NCBI RefSeq assembly: GCF_001591365.1
Contig: NZ_BCUT01000002.1
Location: 186,001 to 250,000 of the forward strand
DNA length: 64,000 bases
Source: Variovorax paradoxus NBRC 15149
Lineage (GTDB): Bacteria > Pseudomonadota > Gammaproteobacteria > Burkholderiales > Burkholderiaceae_C
Direction: 5' to 3'
Below the pieces are notes generated by a model. That model did not search any database. It had not been told where the DNA came from and worked only from the letters and a program-made list of their open reading frames with translations. Each line of letters begins with the position of its first letter. The first letter of the stretch is position 1. Below, piece by piece: positions 45,780 through 54,796 of this stretch. Both the position numbers and the translations under genes were made by a program.

Positions 45780-45973
45780 AGAGGCTCCTCGGCCATGGCC
45801 GCATCGACATTGCCCAGCGGCTTGCGGATCGCTTCGGCGAAGTCGTGCGCCACCTTGTCGGTCGGCCCTCCGGCAGCGAGTGGCACCACGATGGTGATCG
45901 ACTTGTCGGGGCACTCGGCGAACGCGGGAAGTGCGGCGAGGGCCGCCATCGCGATCGTGAACAGGCGCTTCAT
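45752..45973 (-). pseudogene. Bug-family receptor fragment (N-terminal quarter only)
   Basis: From ATG 45973, MKRLFTIAMAALAALPAFAE is a signal peptide and the next residues KSITIVVPLAAGGPTDKVAH are the Bug opening motif. Homology ends after about 54 residues (LGNVDAAMAEEP is not Bug-like) and a stop follows at 45752, inside the start of the LysR gene. The remaining 250 residues of the receptor are lost. Confidence 0.75.
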
Positions 45974-46084
45974 TGTTTGTCTCTCGGGATGTGAATCCCG
46001 GAATCTTGGGGACGGCCTGCCCTCTGCAGAAGACGCCCGGCCGTTAAGCCGTTCACTTCGGGTGAACGGCGCCAATGCTCGTCA

Positions 46085-46140
46085 CACTCCACTGCCCTTC
46101 ACCTCGCGCGGCGCGAGCCACCAGGTCGCCCAGGTCGGTA
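46085..46140 (-). pseudogene. Short relic of a winged-helix/STAND regulator gene
   Basis: The minus strand reads DLVARAARGEGQWS, nearly identical to DLVARATRGEGQWS in the C-terminal part of the regulator at 60632-63337. At DNA level a shared stretch begins CACTCCACTGCCCTTC (46085-46100 here, 60809-60824 there) and continues at high identity for about 43 bases. The rest of such a gene is absent, so this is a leftover or a small transferred piece. Confidence 0.55.
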
Positions 46141-46279
46141 TCAGGAGCGTGCCAGGCTGCTCGGCGACAGTTGCGAAAGCGCCTGCCGACGAAGAGAATG
46201 CCGCGCTGGCGCACGCGCGCCCGCCGCAAGCGAAGCTTGGATTCTCTTGAAGCGACCCGCAGCAGTATCGAAGGCAAGA
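46141..46279. other. Spacer upstream of the DUF1302 gene
   Basis: No gene recognised. It presumably carries the promoter of the outer-membrane protein/DUF1329 operon, but I see no convincing -35/-10 pair. Confidence 0.4.
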
Positions 46280-47944
46280 ATGACAAGAACCGATGTAAAG
46301 GCGCGTGCGCCCCTTCGCGGACCGAAGCGGCCAGCCACGCTGGCGGCTCTCTTCGCGGGATTCGCACCCGGTGTGATGGCCGGCAGCATCGCCACCGGCA
46401 ACGAGGAGATCGAACTGCGTGTCGACCTGACGACACGCTACAACCTCGGCCGCCGTGTCGAACGCCAGGCCCCGGCGATCCTGCTCAACCAGAACGCCGA
46501 CGACGGCGACCGGAATTTCGGCCGCAACAGCACCGTCAACAACCGCGTCGACCTGCTGTCCGAGATGGACTTCGTCTACCGCAAGCGTTTCGGCGCACGC
46601 GTGAGCGCATCCGGCTGGTACGACCAGGCTTACCGCGGTGGTTTCGACAACACCAGCGTCGGCACCTCGAACCATCTCAAGAACGGTACGCCGGCGACGG
46701 GCCTCAGCCCTTATGCCAAGCGCTACTACGCGGGCCCGTCGGGCGAATTTCTCGATGCCTTCGTGTTCGGTACTTTCGATCTCGGGGGTGTACCGGTCAG
46801 CGCGCGCGCCGGTCGCCATGTGGTGACCTGGGGGGAGGCGCTGCTTGGCGGCGGCGCGACCCACGGCGTGGGTTATGCGCAGTCACCCCTCGACGGCGCG
46901 AAGGCTTTGTCGAGCCCGGGCATCGAGGCCAAGGAACTCTTCCGTCCGCTGACGCAGCTGTCGACGTCGGTGCAGGCCACGCCCGAGCTGTCGTTCGCGG
47001 CGCAGTACTTCCTGAAATGGGAACAGTCGCGGGGAGCGGAGGCAGGCACCTACCTCGGCGCCAGCGACGCCATGCAATTCGGCGGGGAATCGCTGATCCT
47101 CGGCAACACGCGCGTCTTGCGCGGCCGCGACATCACCCCGCGCGGCCGCGGCGACTGGGGCTTGGCGACGCGCTGGAGCCCGCAGTGGCTCGACGGCACC
47201 ATGGGCTTCTATGTGCGCAACTTCTCCGATCGCCTGCCGCAGGTGATCCTCAATACGGGCACGAACGAATACCTGTTGGCCTTTGCCAGCGACATCAAGC
47301 TGTACGGTTTCAGCCTGGCCAAGGACATAGGGGGCGCAAGCGTCGGCTTCGACCTCAACTATCGGCGCAACATGCCGCTGTCGAGCGACGTTGCCACCGT
47401 TGCCTCGTCGGCGGGCTACCCGGCGCCCGGCCAGGTGCCCGGCGCGCGCGGCAACACCTGGCATGCGGTGCTCAACGCGATGGGCTCCACCGGACCGACT
47501 CCGCTGTTCGACTCCCTCGGTTGGTCGACCGAACTGACCTGGAACCGATGGGCATCGGTGACACAGGGTGCAAGCCTCTTCAAGGGCCGCGACGGCTACA
47601 CCGAGATCGACCGCGTCGACAAGACGGCCATCGGCTTTGCGATCAACCTGACGCCGACCTGGTACCAGGTGCTGCCCGGTGCCAACCTGTCGATGCCGCT
47701 CAGCTACTCGCGCGGCCTGCGGGGCAACTCGGCGGTGACCGGCGGCGGCAACCAGGGTGCCGGCAGCTGGTCGGCAGGCCTCGCGCTCGACCTTTCCGGC
47801 CGGCACAGCCTTGAGCTGAAGTACGTCGGCTACTTCGGCAGGTACGTCACCGACGCCACGGGGGCGGCCTCGGTGGCCAACGGCGGCACGGCCCTGCTGA
47901 AGGACCGCGGTGCCGTCTTCTTCACTTTCAAAACGTCGCTATGA
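46280..47944 (+). CDS. DUF1302-family outer-membrane protein
   Basis: The protein has about 554 residues from ATG 46280, five bases after GAAGG. An N-terminal export signal (PATLAALFAGFAPGVMAG) is followed by many short amphipathic strands, as in beta-barrels: EIELRVDLTTRYNLG, LLSEMDFVYRKRFGARVSAS, GDWGLATRWSPQWLDGTMGFYV and the terminal Phe-rich strand AVFFTFKTSL. DUF1302 proteins occur next to DUF1329 proteins, as here. The pair is often linked to secreted hydrolases and lipid or hydrocarbon use, although no firm function is known. Confidence 0.85.
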   Translation: MTRTDVKARAPLRGPKRPATLAALFAGFAPGVMAGSIATGNEEIELRVDLTTRYNLGRRVERQAPAILLNQNADDGDRNFGRNSTVNNRVDLLSEMDFVYRKRFGARVSASGWYDQAYRGGFDNTSVGTSNHLKNGTPATGLSPYAKRYYAGPSGEFLDAFVFGTFDLGGVPVSARAGRHVVTWGEALLGGGATHGVGYAQSPLDGAKALSSPGIEAKELFRPLTQLSTSVQATPELSFAAQYFLKWEQSRGAEAGTYLGASDAMQFGGESLILGNTRVLRGRDITPRGRGDWGLATRWSPQWLDGTMGFYVRNFSDRLPQVILNTGTNEYLLAFASDIKLYGFSLAKDIGGASVGFDLNYRRNMPLSSDVATVASSAGYPAPGQVPGARGNTWHAVLNAMGSTGPTPLFDSLGWSTELTWNRWASVTQGASLFKGRDGYTEIDRVDKTAIGFAINLTPTWYQVLPGANLSMPLSYSRGLRGNSAVTGGGNQGAGSWSAGLALDLSGRHSLELKYVGYFGRYVTDATGAASVANGGTALLKDRGAVFFTFKTSL

Positions 47945-47969
47945 AGCATTGCCGCGAAGACAACAAGCC

Positions 47970-49328
47970 GTGAACTCTCCATTGAAGTCCCTGATCACTG
48001 CGGGCGCGTTGTGCCTGTGCTTCGCCTCGGCCCATGCGGCCGTATCGCCCGAAGAGGCAAAGCGCCTCGGCAACGAGCTTACCGGCACCGGCGCCCAGAA
48101 GGCCGGAAACAAGGAAGGCACGATCCCGACCTACACCGGCGGACTGACGGCGGTGCCGGCCAGCTTTGACAAGAGCAGCAACCTGCGGCCCGATCCCTTC
48201 GCCGAAGAGAAGCCGCTGTTCTCGATCGATGCCGGGAACATGGACCGACACGCCGAGCGGCTGAGCGAAGGTGCGAAGGCACTGCTCAAGGCGCATCCCG
48301 ACTTCCGCCTCGAGGTCTATCCGACCCATCGGACCGTGGCTTTCCCGAAGGCCATGCTCGACAACACGTTGGCGAACGCGACGCGTGCCAAGCTCACCGA
48401 CGACGGCCTGGGTGCGACCGGCGCGCGCGGCGGCGTGCCCTTCCCGATTCCTGCCAATGGCAACGAGGTGATGCTGAACCACTTGCTGCGCTACCTTGGT
48501 GCCTCGCTCGCGATGCCGGAGTTCAGTTCCTACTTCGCCAACCGGGGTGGCACGGTGCAGCCGCTGGTGAAGGCCTCGTGGTTGATGGATTTTCCATACC
48601 ACGACGACACCCGCGTGCCCGCATCGCCTCTCTACTACCGCTCACGTCTCGCTTTCACGTTTCCGCCGAATCAGGTGGGGAACGCGATCGTTCATCACGA
48701 GCCTGCCGACTATTCGTTCGATGAGCGGCGCTACTGGCTTTATCTGCCCGGCCAGCGCCGCGTGCGCCAGGCGCCGGAAATGGCCTACGACACGCCCAAC
48801 GGCGGCACGGGAGGCATCTCGACCCAGGACGACGTTTACCTCTTCAACGGCAAGATGGATCGCTTCGATTGGAAGCTCGTCGGCAAGAAGGAGCTTTACG
48901 TTCCATACAACGCCTACCGCTTCATCTACAACACGAAGCCCGACGAGGTGTTCCTGCCGAAGTTCATCAACCCGCAAGTCGTGCGTTGGGAGCTGCACCG
49001 CGTGTGGTTGGTCGAGGCCACGCGCAAGCCGGGCGCCAGGCATGTGTACTCCCGCCGCACTTTCTACGTGGACGAGGACAGCTGGCACGTCCTGGCCAGC
49101 GACCAGTACGACGGCAAGGGCCAACTTTGGCGCGCTGGTTTCGCCTACCTGACCCAAGCTTATGACGCGGCCGCTCCGGTCTCGATCACTGCCGGGCACT
49201 ACGACCTGGCGGAAGGGGCGTACTACGTGAACCTCTGGCCCGGCGCGTCCGGCATCCGCTTCCCAACTACACTGGAGCCCGATGGCAACTGGACGCCGGA
49301 AAGCCTCGCGGGCCAGGGCATCCGCTGA
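47970..49328 (+). CDS. DUF1329-family exported protein
   Basis: The protein has about 452 residues, starting at GTG 47970, 25 bases after the DUF1302 stop. It has a signal peptide (LKSLITAGALCLCFASAHA), then AVSPEEAKRLGNELTGTGAQKAGN and GTIPTYTGGL, standard for the family. It continues with RRYWLYLPGQRRVRQAPEMAYDTPN and the long SRRTFYVDEDSWHVLASDQYDG stretch. The family is thought to be periplasmic and LolB-like in fold. It is co-transcribed with the DUF1302 barrel and the CocE-like hydrolase downstream. Confidence 0.87.
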   Translation: MNSPLKSLITAGALCLCFASAHAAVSPEEAKRLGNELTGTGAQKAGNKEGTIPTYTGGLTAVPASFDKSSNLRPDPFAEEKPLFSIDAGNMDRHAERLSEGAKALLKAHPDFRLEVYPTHRTVAFPKAMLDNTLANATRAKLTDDGLGATGARGGVPFPIPANGNEVMLNHLLRYLGASLAMPEFSSYFANRGGTVQPLVKASWLMDFPYHDDTRVPASPLYYRSRLAFTFPPNQVGNAIVHHEPADYSFDERRYWLYLPGQRRVRQAPEMAYDTPNGGTGGISTQDDVYLFNGKMDRFDWKLVGKKELYVPYNAYRFIYNTKPDEVFLPKFINPQVVRWELHRVWLVEATRKPGARHVYSRRTFYVDEDSWHVLASDQYDGKGQLWRAGFAYLTQAYDAAAPVSITAGHYDLAEGAYYVNLWPGASGIRFPTTLEPDGNWTPESLAGQGIR

Positions 49329-49428
49329 GTCCGTCGCCCGGTTGATGGCCTGTGGGAAACAGCACGGCGCGCCATGCGCCGCGACCCTCAGGGAAAAAAA
49401 TCGTCATCTCGCCTGAGGACATCGAACA

Positions 49429-51298
49429 ATGAAAAAAAGCATTCGCAGCGGCACTCGCGTTCGCAGTTGCTTGCGCCGCGGCGCAGGGTCAAGAGCCCAA
49501 ATTCGACCCCGAGACCGGCCTGCTGGCATCACCGGGGTTCGCCTTCCCCGCGGATGGACAGCTTGCGCCCTTCTGGGCCAAGCGCATCAGCGGCGACATC
49601 ACCACCTCCGACGGCGTCAAGCTGCGCTACACCGCGCTGCTGCCCAAGGCGACGGGCAAATTCCCCGTGGCCCTGACCCTCAACGGTTATGACGCCGGCT
49701 CGATCGGCGGCTCGGCCTACCTGAAGAACCAGACCTCGATGTCCGTGGCCTTCGACAAGCGGCTCATCGAGGCCGGCTACGCGGTGATGGGCGTCAGCAC
49801 CGCGGGCACCGGCTGCTCCGAAGGCCGCCTCGAATACACCCGGCCGCAGCTCGGCCGGCACGGCGCCGAAGCCGTCGAGTTTGCGGCCGCACAGGCCTGG
49901 TCCGACGGCAAGGTAGGCATGGTCGGTGCGTCCTACAGCGGGTCTTCTCAACTGGCAACCGCGCAGAACCGGCCACCGCATCTGCGCGCCATCGTGCCTG
50001 GCATGGTGTTGACGGACTACCGCGACGCGATGAGCCCCGGCGGCGTGCCGGCGCCAGGGTTCCTCACACCGTTCCGCGTGATCTTCCGCACCTACTGGAG
50101 CCAGCTGGTCACGCAGACCGCAAAGGAAGAAGGCGACGAGAACTGCCTGAAGCAGATCCAGAAGAACCTCGCGGCCGAGGACACGAACTCGGTGATGAAC
50201 CTCTTCGTGTCGCATCCGCTGCGCGACGACTACCTCGACACCTTCGACCTGGCCCGCCATGCCGATCGCGTCAATGTGCCGGTGCTGTCGCTCGAAGCTT
50301 TCCAGGACCAGGCCATCACGCCTCGCAGCGGGCACTACCAGACGAAGCTCGATCGCACCAAGCTGTGGCTGGTCCAGTCGAACGGCCGGCACGACCTGTA
50401 CCTGGCCTCGGCCTTCCAGACCCTGGCCTTGCGTTTCCTCGACCGTTTCGTCAAGGGAACGGACAATGGATTCGAGCGCGACACGCCGCGCACGACCGTG
50501 TGGATGGAAACCTTCGACACAGACGGTGCTCCGCTCGATCGGCTGGCTTCCCCGCAAGCGCGCTGGGTGCTGCAGAAGCCATCGATCCGCGCCAGCGACC
50601 TGCTGCTCAAGGAGTTCCATCTCGGCACCGGCGGCGTGCTCGCCGACAAGGCCGGTTCCGGCCCGGCCGATGGCTTCGATTACCCGGGTGCCGGCGTCGC
50701 CGTCAATGACATCGTCGCCAACTCCTTCTGGGGGCCCTTGCCCGACAACTGGAAGACGACCAGCCTGGCCTACACGTCGGCGCCGCTGGCAAATGACACG
50801 ATGGTCTATGGACCGGGCAGCGCGGACCTGTGGGTCGCCGCCACCGGCGGGGATGCGGACATCCAGGTCACCGTCACCGAACTGCGACCCGACGGACAGG
50901 AGACCTACGTGCAGCGCGGCTGGCTGCGCCTGTCGAACCGCACCCTCGACACCGAGCGCTCGACACCGCTGCTGCCGATCCACCTCGAGCGCGCCGACCA
51001 GCTGATGCCGCTGCTGCCCGGACAGCTGGTCTTCGCCCGCGTCGAGATCAACAAGATGGGCCACTACTTCCGCAAGGGTTCGCGGCTGCGCATCTGGATC
51101 GACACGCCGTCGCAGACCGGTGGCCTGGTGTTCGACACCTTCACGCAGAAGCAGCGAGTTCACGTATTGCACAACGCAAAGTACGACTCGCTGGTTCGCC
51201 TCGGTGTATTGAATGACGTGAAGGGCCCGCCGGCTTATCCAGAATGCGGAAAGGTGATGCTGCAGCCGTGCCGGCCGGATCCGGTGGCCGGTCCCTGA
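49429..51298 (+). CDS. CocE/NonD-type secreted hydrolase, frameshifted in an A7 tract at the start
   Basis: The catalytic frame (stop at 51298) has the X-Pro dipeptidyl-peptidase/CocE layout: KVGMVGASYSGSSQ with nucleophile Ser, QSNGRHDLYLASAFQ with the likely His, and a jelly-roll C-terminal half. It has no start codon between 49430 and 49667. ATG 49429 is followed by seven A's (49432-49438). Read without one A it gives MKKAFAAALAFAVACAAAQG, a perfect signal peptide that runs into the catalytic frame (622 residues). Read as is, it shifts out of frame. TGA at 49430 closes the catalytic frame upstream. It is therefore a recent frameshift, a slippage switch or a sequence error. Confidence 0.8.
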
Positions 51299-51313
51299 GC
51301 GGAGGCCGCACCG

Positions 51314-52339
51314 ATGCCGTACAACCCCGCGCTCGATGGCCTTCGGGCGGTCTCGATCCTCCTGGTCGTCTGCTTTCACTGCCTCATCCCCGGCGCCGGC
51401 GGCGGGTTCGCCGGCCTGGACGTGTTCTTCGTTCTCTCCGGCTACCTGATCACGACGCTGCTCCTGGCGGAGCACCGCCACGGCGGCATCGACATCGGCA
51501 GGTTCTACGCGCGGCGCGCGCTGAGGCTCTACCCGACGCTGCTGCTGCTGGTGCTGGTCTATCTCGCACTCGCTCCCTGGCTCTGGCCGAAGGACGACAG
51601 ATGGTTGGTCGCCGGGCTCACGGGCACCTACCTGATGGACTACGCGCTCGCCTTCTGGAATCCGCCGTCGACCATCGGGCACGTCTGGTCGCTGGGCGTC
51701 GAGGAGAAGTTCTACCTGCTGTGGCCCTTGCTGCTGCCGCTGCTGCTGCGGGCGCGCCGTCCGGTCGCGTGGCTGCTGGCAGCGTTCGCCGTGCTGACCG
51801 CGTGGCGTTACTTCGTAGCCTTGAACTGGGGATGGAAGCAGGCGTACTTCAGCTTCGACACGCATGTGACCGGCATTGTGCTGGGCGCCATCGCGGCGCT
51901 GGCCCGCCTGAAGATGTCGCGGCCGACCGTCGTCATCGCCTGCATCGGCCTCGCGCTGACCGTCGCTCTTCCGTCCTTGCCCTTCGTCCGCATCACGGAG
52001 GGGGTGACCTTGCGGATCACCCTCGCGGAGCTCGCGGCCTTCGTGCTCGTCTGCCACCTCGCGGAGCACCGCGACACGCCGTTCCTGGCGTCGCGGCCGA
52101 TGATCTACATCGGCCGCCTGTCCTACGGCATCTACCTCTGGCACTTCTTGTTCATCGACATCATCGACTTCGAACGCTCGCTGCCCCCGTGGGTGCTTCT
52201 GGGTGAGGTGATCCTCGTGTCGTTCCCGCTGGCCGCTATCTGCCTGCACCTGGTCGATGTGCCAATCAAGCGGCTACGCAAGAAACTCCAGGCGCGCGAT
52301 CGAAGGGATCGCACGGCGGCCGACCTCATTCGCGGTTGA
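51314..52339 (+). CDS. Acyltransferase 3 (OafA/YrhL) family membrane protein
   Basis: The 341-residue integral membrane protein has about ten hydrophobic segments. It opens with NPALDGLRAVSILLVVCFHC, holding the family's conserved His, and continues with GLDVFFVLSGYLITTLLL, FYARRALRLYPTLLLL and VWSLGVEEKFYLLWPLLLPL. The C-terminus has IGRLSYGIYLWHF. Such proteins move acyl groups across the membrane onto sugars or lipids. It starts 15 bases after the hydrolase stop, so the two are probably co-transcribed. The target molecule is unknown. Confidence 0.88.
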   Translation: MPYNPALDGLRAVSILLVVCFHCLIPGAGGGFAGLDVFFVLSGYLITTLLLAEHRHGGIDIGRFYARRALRLYPTLLLLVLVYLALAPWLWPKDDRWLVAGLTGTYLMDYALAFWNPPSTIGHVWSLGVEEKFYLLWPLLLPLLLRARRPVAWLLAAFAVLTAWRYFVALNWGWKQAYFSFDTHVTGIVLGAIAALARLKMSRPTVVIACIGLALTVALPSLPFVRITEGVTLRITLAELAAFVLVCHLAEHRDTPFLASRPMIYIGRLSYGIYLWHFLFIDIIDFERSLPPWVLLGEVILVSFPLAAICLHLVDVPIKRLRKKLQARDRRDRTAADLIRG

Positions 52340-52597
52340 TACGCGTTGAGGTGTGTGGGCGCGACCTGCGACGCGAGGCTCGCCCCTCGATCTCCCGCGC
52401 GTTTGGTGCATATCGGGCACCACCGTGAGTCCTTTTGCAGGCCTACCGGCTCGCGCCCCGCCTCCCTACGATCAATGGCATACGGCACTCAGCCGTGATC
52501 CGAGCCCGACAACCCTTCGGTGTTGAACGGCAACTTGCTGCCAGTCGCCCGGCTGGTTTGGCCCGCGCAACCGGGCCGCATTCTTGGAGATTCCGCC

Positions 52598-53515
52598 ATG
52601 TTCCTCACTGATGACACCTTGCAACCCACGAGCGAGAAGCCCAAAGACCTGGTGCCCTCCCGTTACGCGCTGCGCATCGGCGACATCGACGCGATGGTGG
52701 TCAGCGACGGCCCCTTGCCGCTGCCCACCACGACGATGGCCACCAACGCCGATCCGGCGGACCTGGCCAACTGGCTCGGCCAGATGTTCATGCCGCCCGA
52801 CAAGTACGACTGGCCGCTGAACGTGATGGTGGCCCGCAGCGGCGACCAGACCATCCTCATCGACGCGGGCCTGGGTGGGCAGTTCCCGGGCTTTCCGAGG
52901 GCCGGGCAGTTTCCCCAGCGGCTGGCTGCGGCCGGCATCGAGCTCGAGTCCATCACCGACGTGATCATCACCCACATGCACATGGACCATGTGGGCGGGC
53001 TGCTCGTTCCCGGCATCAAGGAACGCCTGCGTCCGGATGTGCGCATCCACGTGGCCAAGGCCGAAGTCGACTTCTGGATGTCGCCCGACTTCTCCCGCAC
53101 GGTGATGCCGAATCCGGTGCCCGAGGTGCTGCGTTCGACCGCCAAGAGCTTCTACAAGGAATACCGCGACCGGCTGCAGATCTTCGAGGAGCGGCGCGAG
53201 GTGGCGCCGGGTGTGGTGGTCCGCCGTACCGGCGGCCACACCCCGGGGCACAGCGTGGTCGACCTGGTGTCGGGCAACGAGCGCCTGATGTTCGCGGGCG
53301 ATGCCATGTTCCCGGTCGCATTCGACCACCCCGACTGGCAGAACGGCTTCGAACACGACCCCGAGGAGGCGACCCGCGTTCGCCTCGCCCTGTTCCGCGA
53401 ACTGGTGCAAAGCCGCGGACTGCTGGTGGCCGCCCACCTGCCCTTCCCCTCCATCGGCCGGGTGGCGGCGGAAGGCGACATCTTTCGCTGGGTTCCGATC
53501 ATCTGGGACTTCTGA
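52598..53515 (+). CDS. MBL-fold metallohydrolase
   Basis: The 305-residue protein starts at ATG 52598, eight bases after GGAG. The zinc-binding motif HMHMDH (126-131) is followed by TGGHTPGHSVVDL, FAGDAMFPVAF and VAAHLPFPSIGRV, giving all His/Asp ligands of the metallo-beta-lactamase fold. It resembles lactonase/esterase-like members and has no signal peptide. An AhpD-like gene follows 102 bases later on the same strand. The reaction cannot be fixed from sequence. Confidence 0.88.
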   Translation: MFLTDDTLQPTSEKPKDLVPSRYALRIGDIDAMVVSDGPLPLPTTTMATNADPADLANWLGQMFMPPDKYDWPLNVMVARSGDQTILIDAGLGGQFPGFPRAGQFPQRLAAAGIELESITDVIITHMHMDHVGGLLVPGIKERLRPDVRIHVAKAEVDFWMSPDFSRTVMPNPVPEVLRSTAKSFYKEYRDRLQIFEERREVAPGVVVRRTGGHTPGHSVVDLVSGNERLMFAGDAMFPVAFDHPDWQNGFEHDPEEATRVRLALFRELVQSRGLLVAAHLPFPSIGRVAAEGDIFRWVPIIWDF

Positions 53516-53617
53516 ACGCGCACCGCATCGCCGGTGCCCAGGATCTTTTTTTCCCCTCTCTCCTCTCTCGCGGCCTCCGCGAACGGGTACCTCAGCCGCA
53601 CTGAGGCCGGAGCACAC

Positions 53618-54097
53618 ATGACCAACCGTCTCAACTACATCAAGCAATCGCCCGAGCTCTTCAAGAAGCTGATCGAGTTCAGCACGCTCGTGGACAGCGG
53701 CACCATCGAACAATCGATCCGGGACCTTGTCGCGATCCGCGCGTCGCAGATCAACGGCTGCGCGTTCTGCCTGGACATGCACATCAAGGAGGCCAGGATC
53801 CATGGCGAACGCGAGCTGCGCATTCACCACCTGGCCGCATGGCGCGAATCGACGCTGTTCGTTCCGCGCGAGCGTGCGGCGCTGGCCTGGACCGAAGTGC
53901 TGACCAGGCTGCCCGAACACGGCGTGCCCGACGACATCTACGAGCGCGTGCGCACGCAGCTGTCGGAAAAGGAGCTTTCGGACCTGAGCTTCAGCGTCAT
54001 GGCCATCAACGCATGGAACCGCGTGAACGTCGCGTTCCAGACCGTGCCCGGCTCGTCCGACAAGGCCTTCGGCTTGGACAAGGCGAACCTCTCCTGA
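53618..54097 (+). CDS. Carboxymuconolactone decarboxylase/AhpD-like protein
   Basis: The 159-residue protein starts at ATG 53618, six bases after GGAG. The alkylhydroperoxidase D-type site SQINGCAFCLDMHIKEA keeps the CxxC and following His that relay protons or reduce peroxides in this family. The C-terminal VMAINAWNRVNVAF is also typical. It is likely an antioxidant or a small decarboxylase-like protein. A strong hairpin follows the stop. Confidence 0.88.
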   Translation: MTNRLNYIKQSPELFKKLIEFSTLVDSGTIEQSIRDLVAIRASQINGCAFCLDMHIKEARIHGERELRIHHLAAWRESTLFVPRERAALAWTEVLTRLPEHGVPDDIYERVRTQLSEKELSDLSFSVMAINAWNRVNVAFQTVPGSSDKAFGLDKANLS

Positions 54098-54103
54098 GCC
54101 TTT

Positions 54104-54142
54104 GCAGCCCGCGGCACCGCCTGTGGCGCTGCCGCGGGCTGC
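54104..54142 (+). terminator. Strong GC-rich hairpin after the AhpD-like gene
   Basis: GCAGCCCGCGGCA (54104-54116) and TGCCGCGGGCTGC (54130-54142) are perfect reverse complements, giving a 13-bp stem with a 13-base loop seven bases after the stop. Downstream DNA is T-containing (TTGCTTGC) without a long T-run. It is the best terminator candidate in the window. Confidence 0.7.
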
Positions 54143-54519
54143 TTGCTTGCCTGCTGCTTCTGCGTGATGGTTGCCGGGAGCTCAGCCTTTCCTCGCCATT
54201 GATGGCTGCGCCTCGCAGTCCCTCCCCTCCCTTCCCTTCCCACTTCGAGTTGCTTCCCGCCATGCCGCGGTGGCGCAGCCATACGCTTGCAGGCCGCGCT
54301 TTCGCTCGTACTGAAGCGACGCCGCGCCGCCATTGATGCCGTTGGCTCACTGCGGCGTTTCTCTCGACAGGCCTACCGCACCGGCCGGCCGGAACCTAGA
54401 TTTGAGTGCGACAGATGCAGAACGCGCGAACCATCTTTTCTCATCGCACGCCCTGGCTGTTCATCCGCCTTCAACGGTTTTTCCGCTCGATGGCTCCCTC
54501 AAATTATCAGGAGTAGTTG
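54143..54519. other. Spacer upstream of the GMC dehydrogenase genes
   Basis: No gene is recognised. It includes a pyrimidine tract (54219-54241, CCCTCCCC and CCCTTCCC type repeats) and, near its 3' end, an AT-richer part that may hold the promoter of the small exported-protein gene. Confidence 0.45.
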
Positions 54520-54753
54520 ATGACGAAAAGAATCATTCTTGCGGCACTGCTGACCAGTCTCGCGACCTCGATCTCGATCTATGCGATCCAGCCGGCCATT
54601 GCTGTCGCGCTTCCCGCCGCAACCACCGAGGCCCCGGTCGCAAGCCCGTTCCACTCACTCGATATTTCGTATCCGGCGCCACAAGAGCCCCTGGACCTCA
54701 CGCCGATCACGCCGACAGAAACAGTGGGTGCCGCGAAGTACGAGCCCTTCTGA
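54520..54753 (+). CDS. Small exported protein of unknown function
   Basis: The 77-residue protein starts at ATG 54520, six bases after AGGAG. The N-terminal half is a signal peptide or membrane anchor (RIILAALLTSLATSISIYAI). The rest is Pro/Thr-rich (LDISYPAPQEPLDLTPITPT) and ends in KYEPF. I recognise no family. It lies 43 bases before the Tat-exported dehydrogenase subunit gene on the same strand, so it may be an accessory of that complex. Confidence 0.6.
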   Translation: MTKRIILAALLTSLATSISIYAIQPAIAVALPAATTEAPVASPFHSLDISYPAPQEPLDLTPITPTETVGAAKYEPF

Positions 54754-54796
54754 GCGGCGCGCCTGCACGAACCCTGCCCCCCGAAGAAAGACCCCC

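Noticed and set aside
49529..52249. Very long antisense reading frame (906 codons, minus strand) opposite the hydrolase and acyltransferase genes.
   Set aside because: High-GC shadow frame: Arg/Gln/His-rich, no domain likeness, and it lies opposite genes with clear motifs.
54219..54241. Pyrimidine-rich tract as a regulatory or recombination element.
   Set aside because: Only a short simple-sequence run in a spacer; nothing links it to a function.
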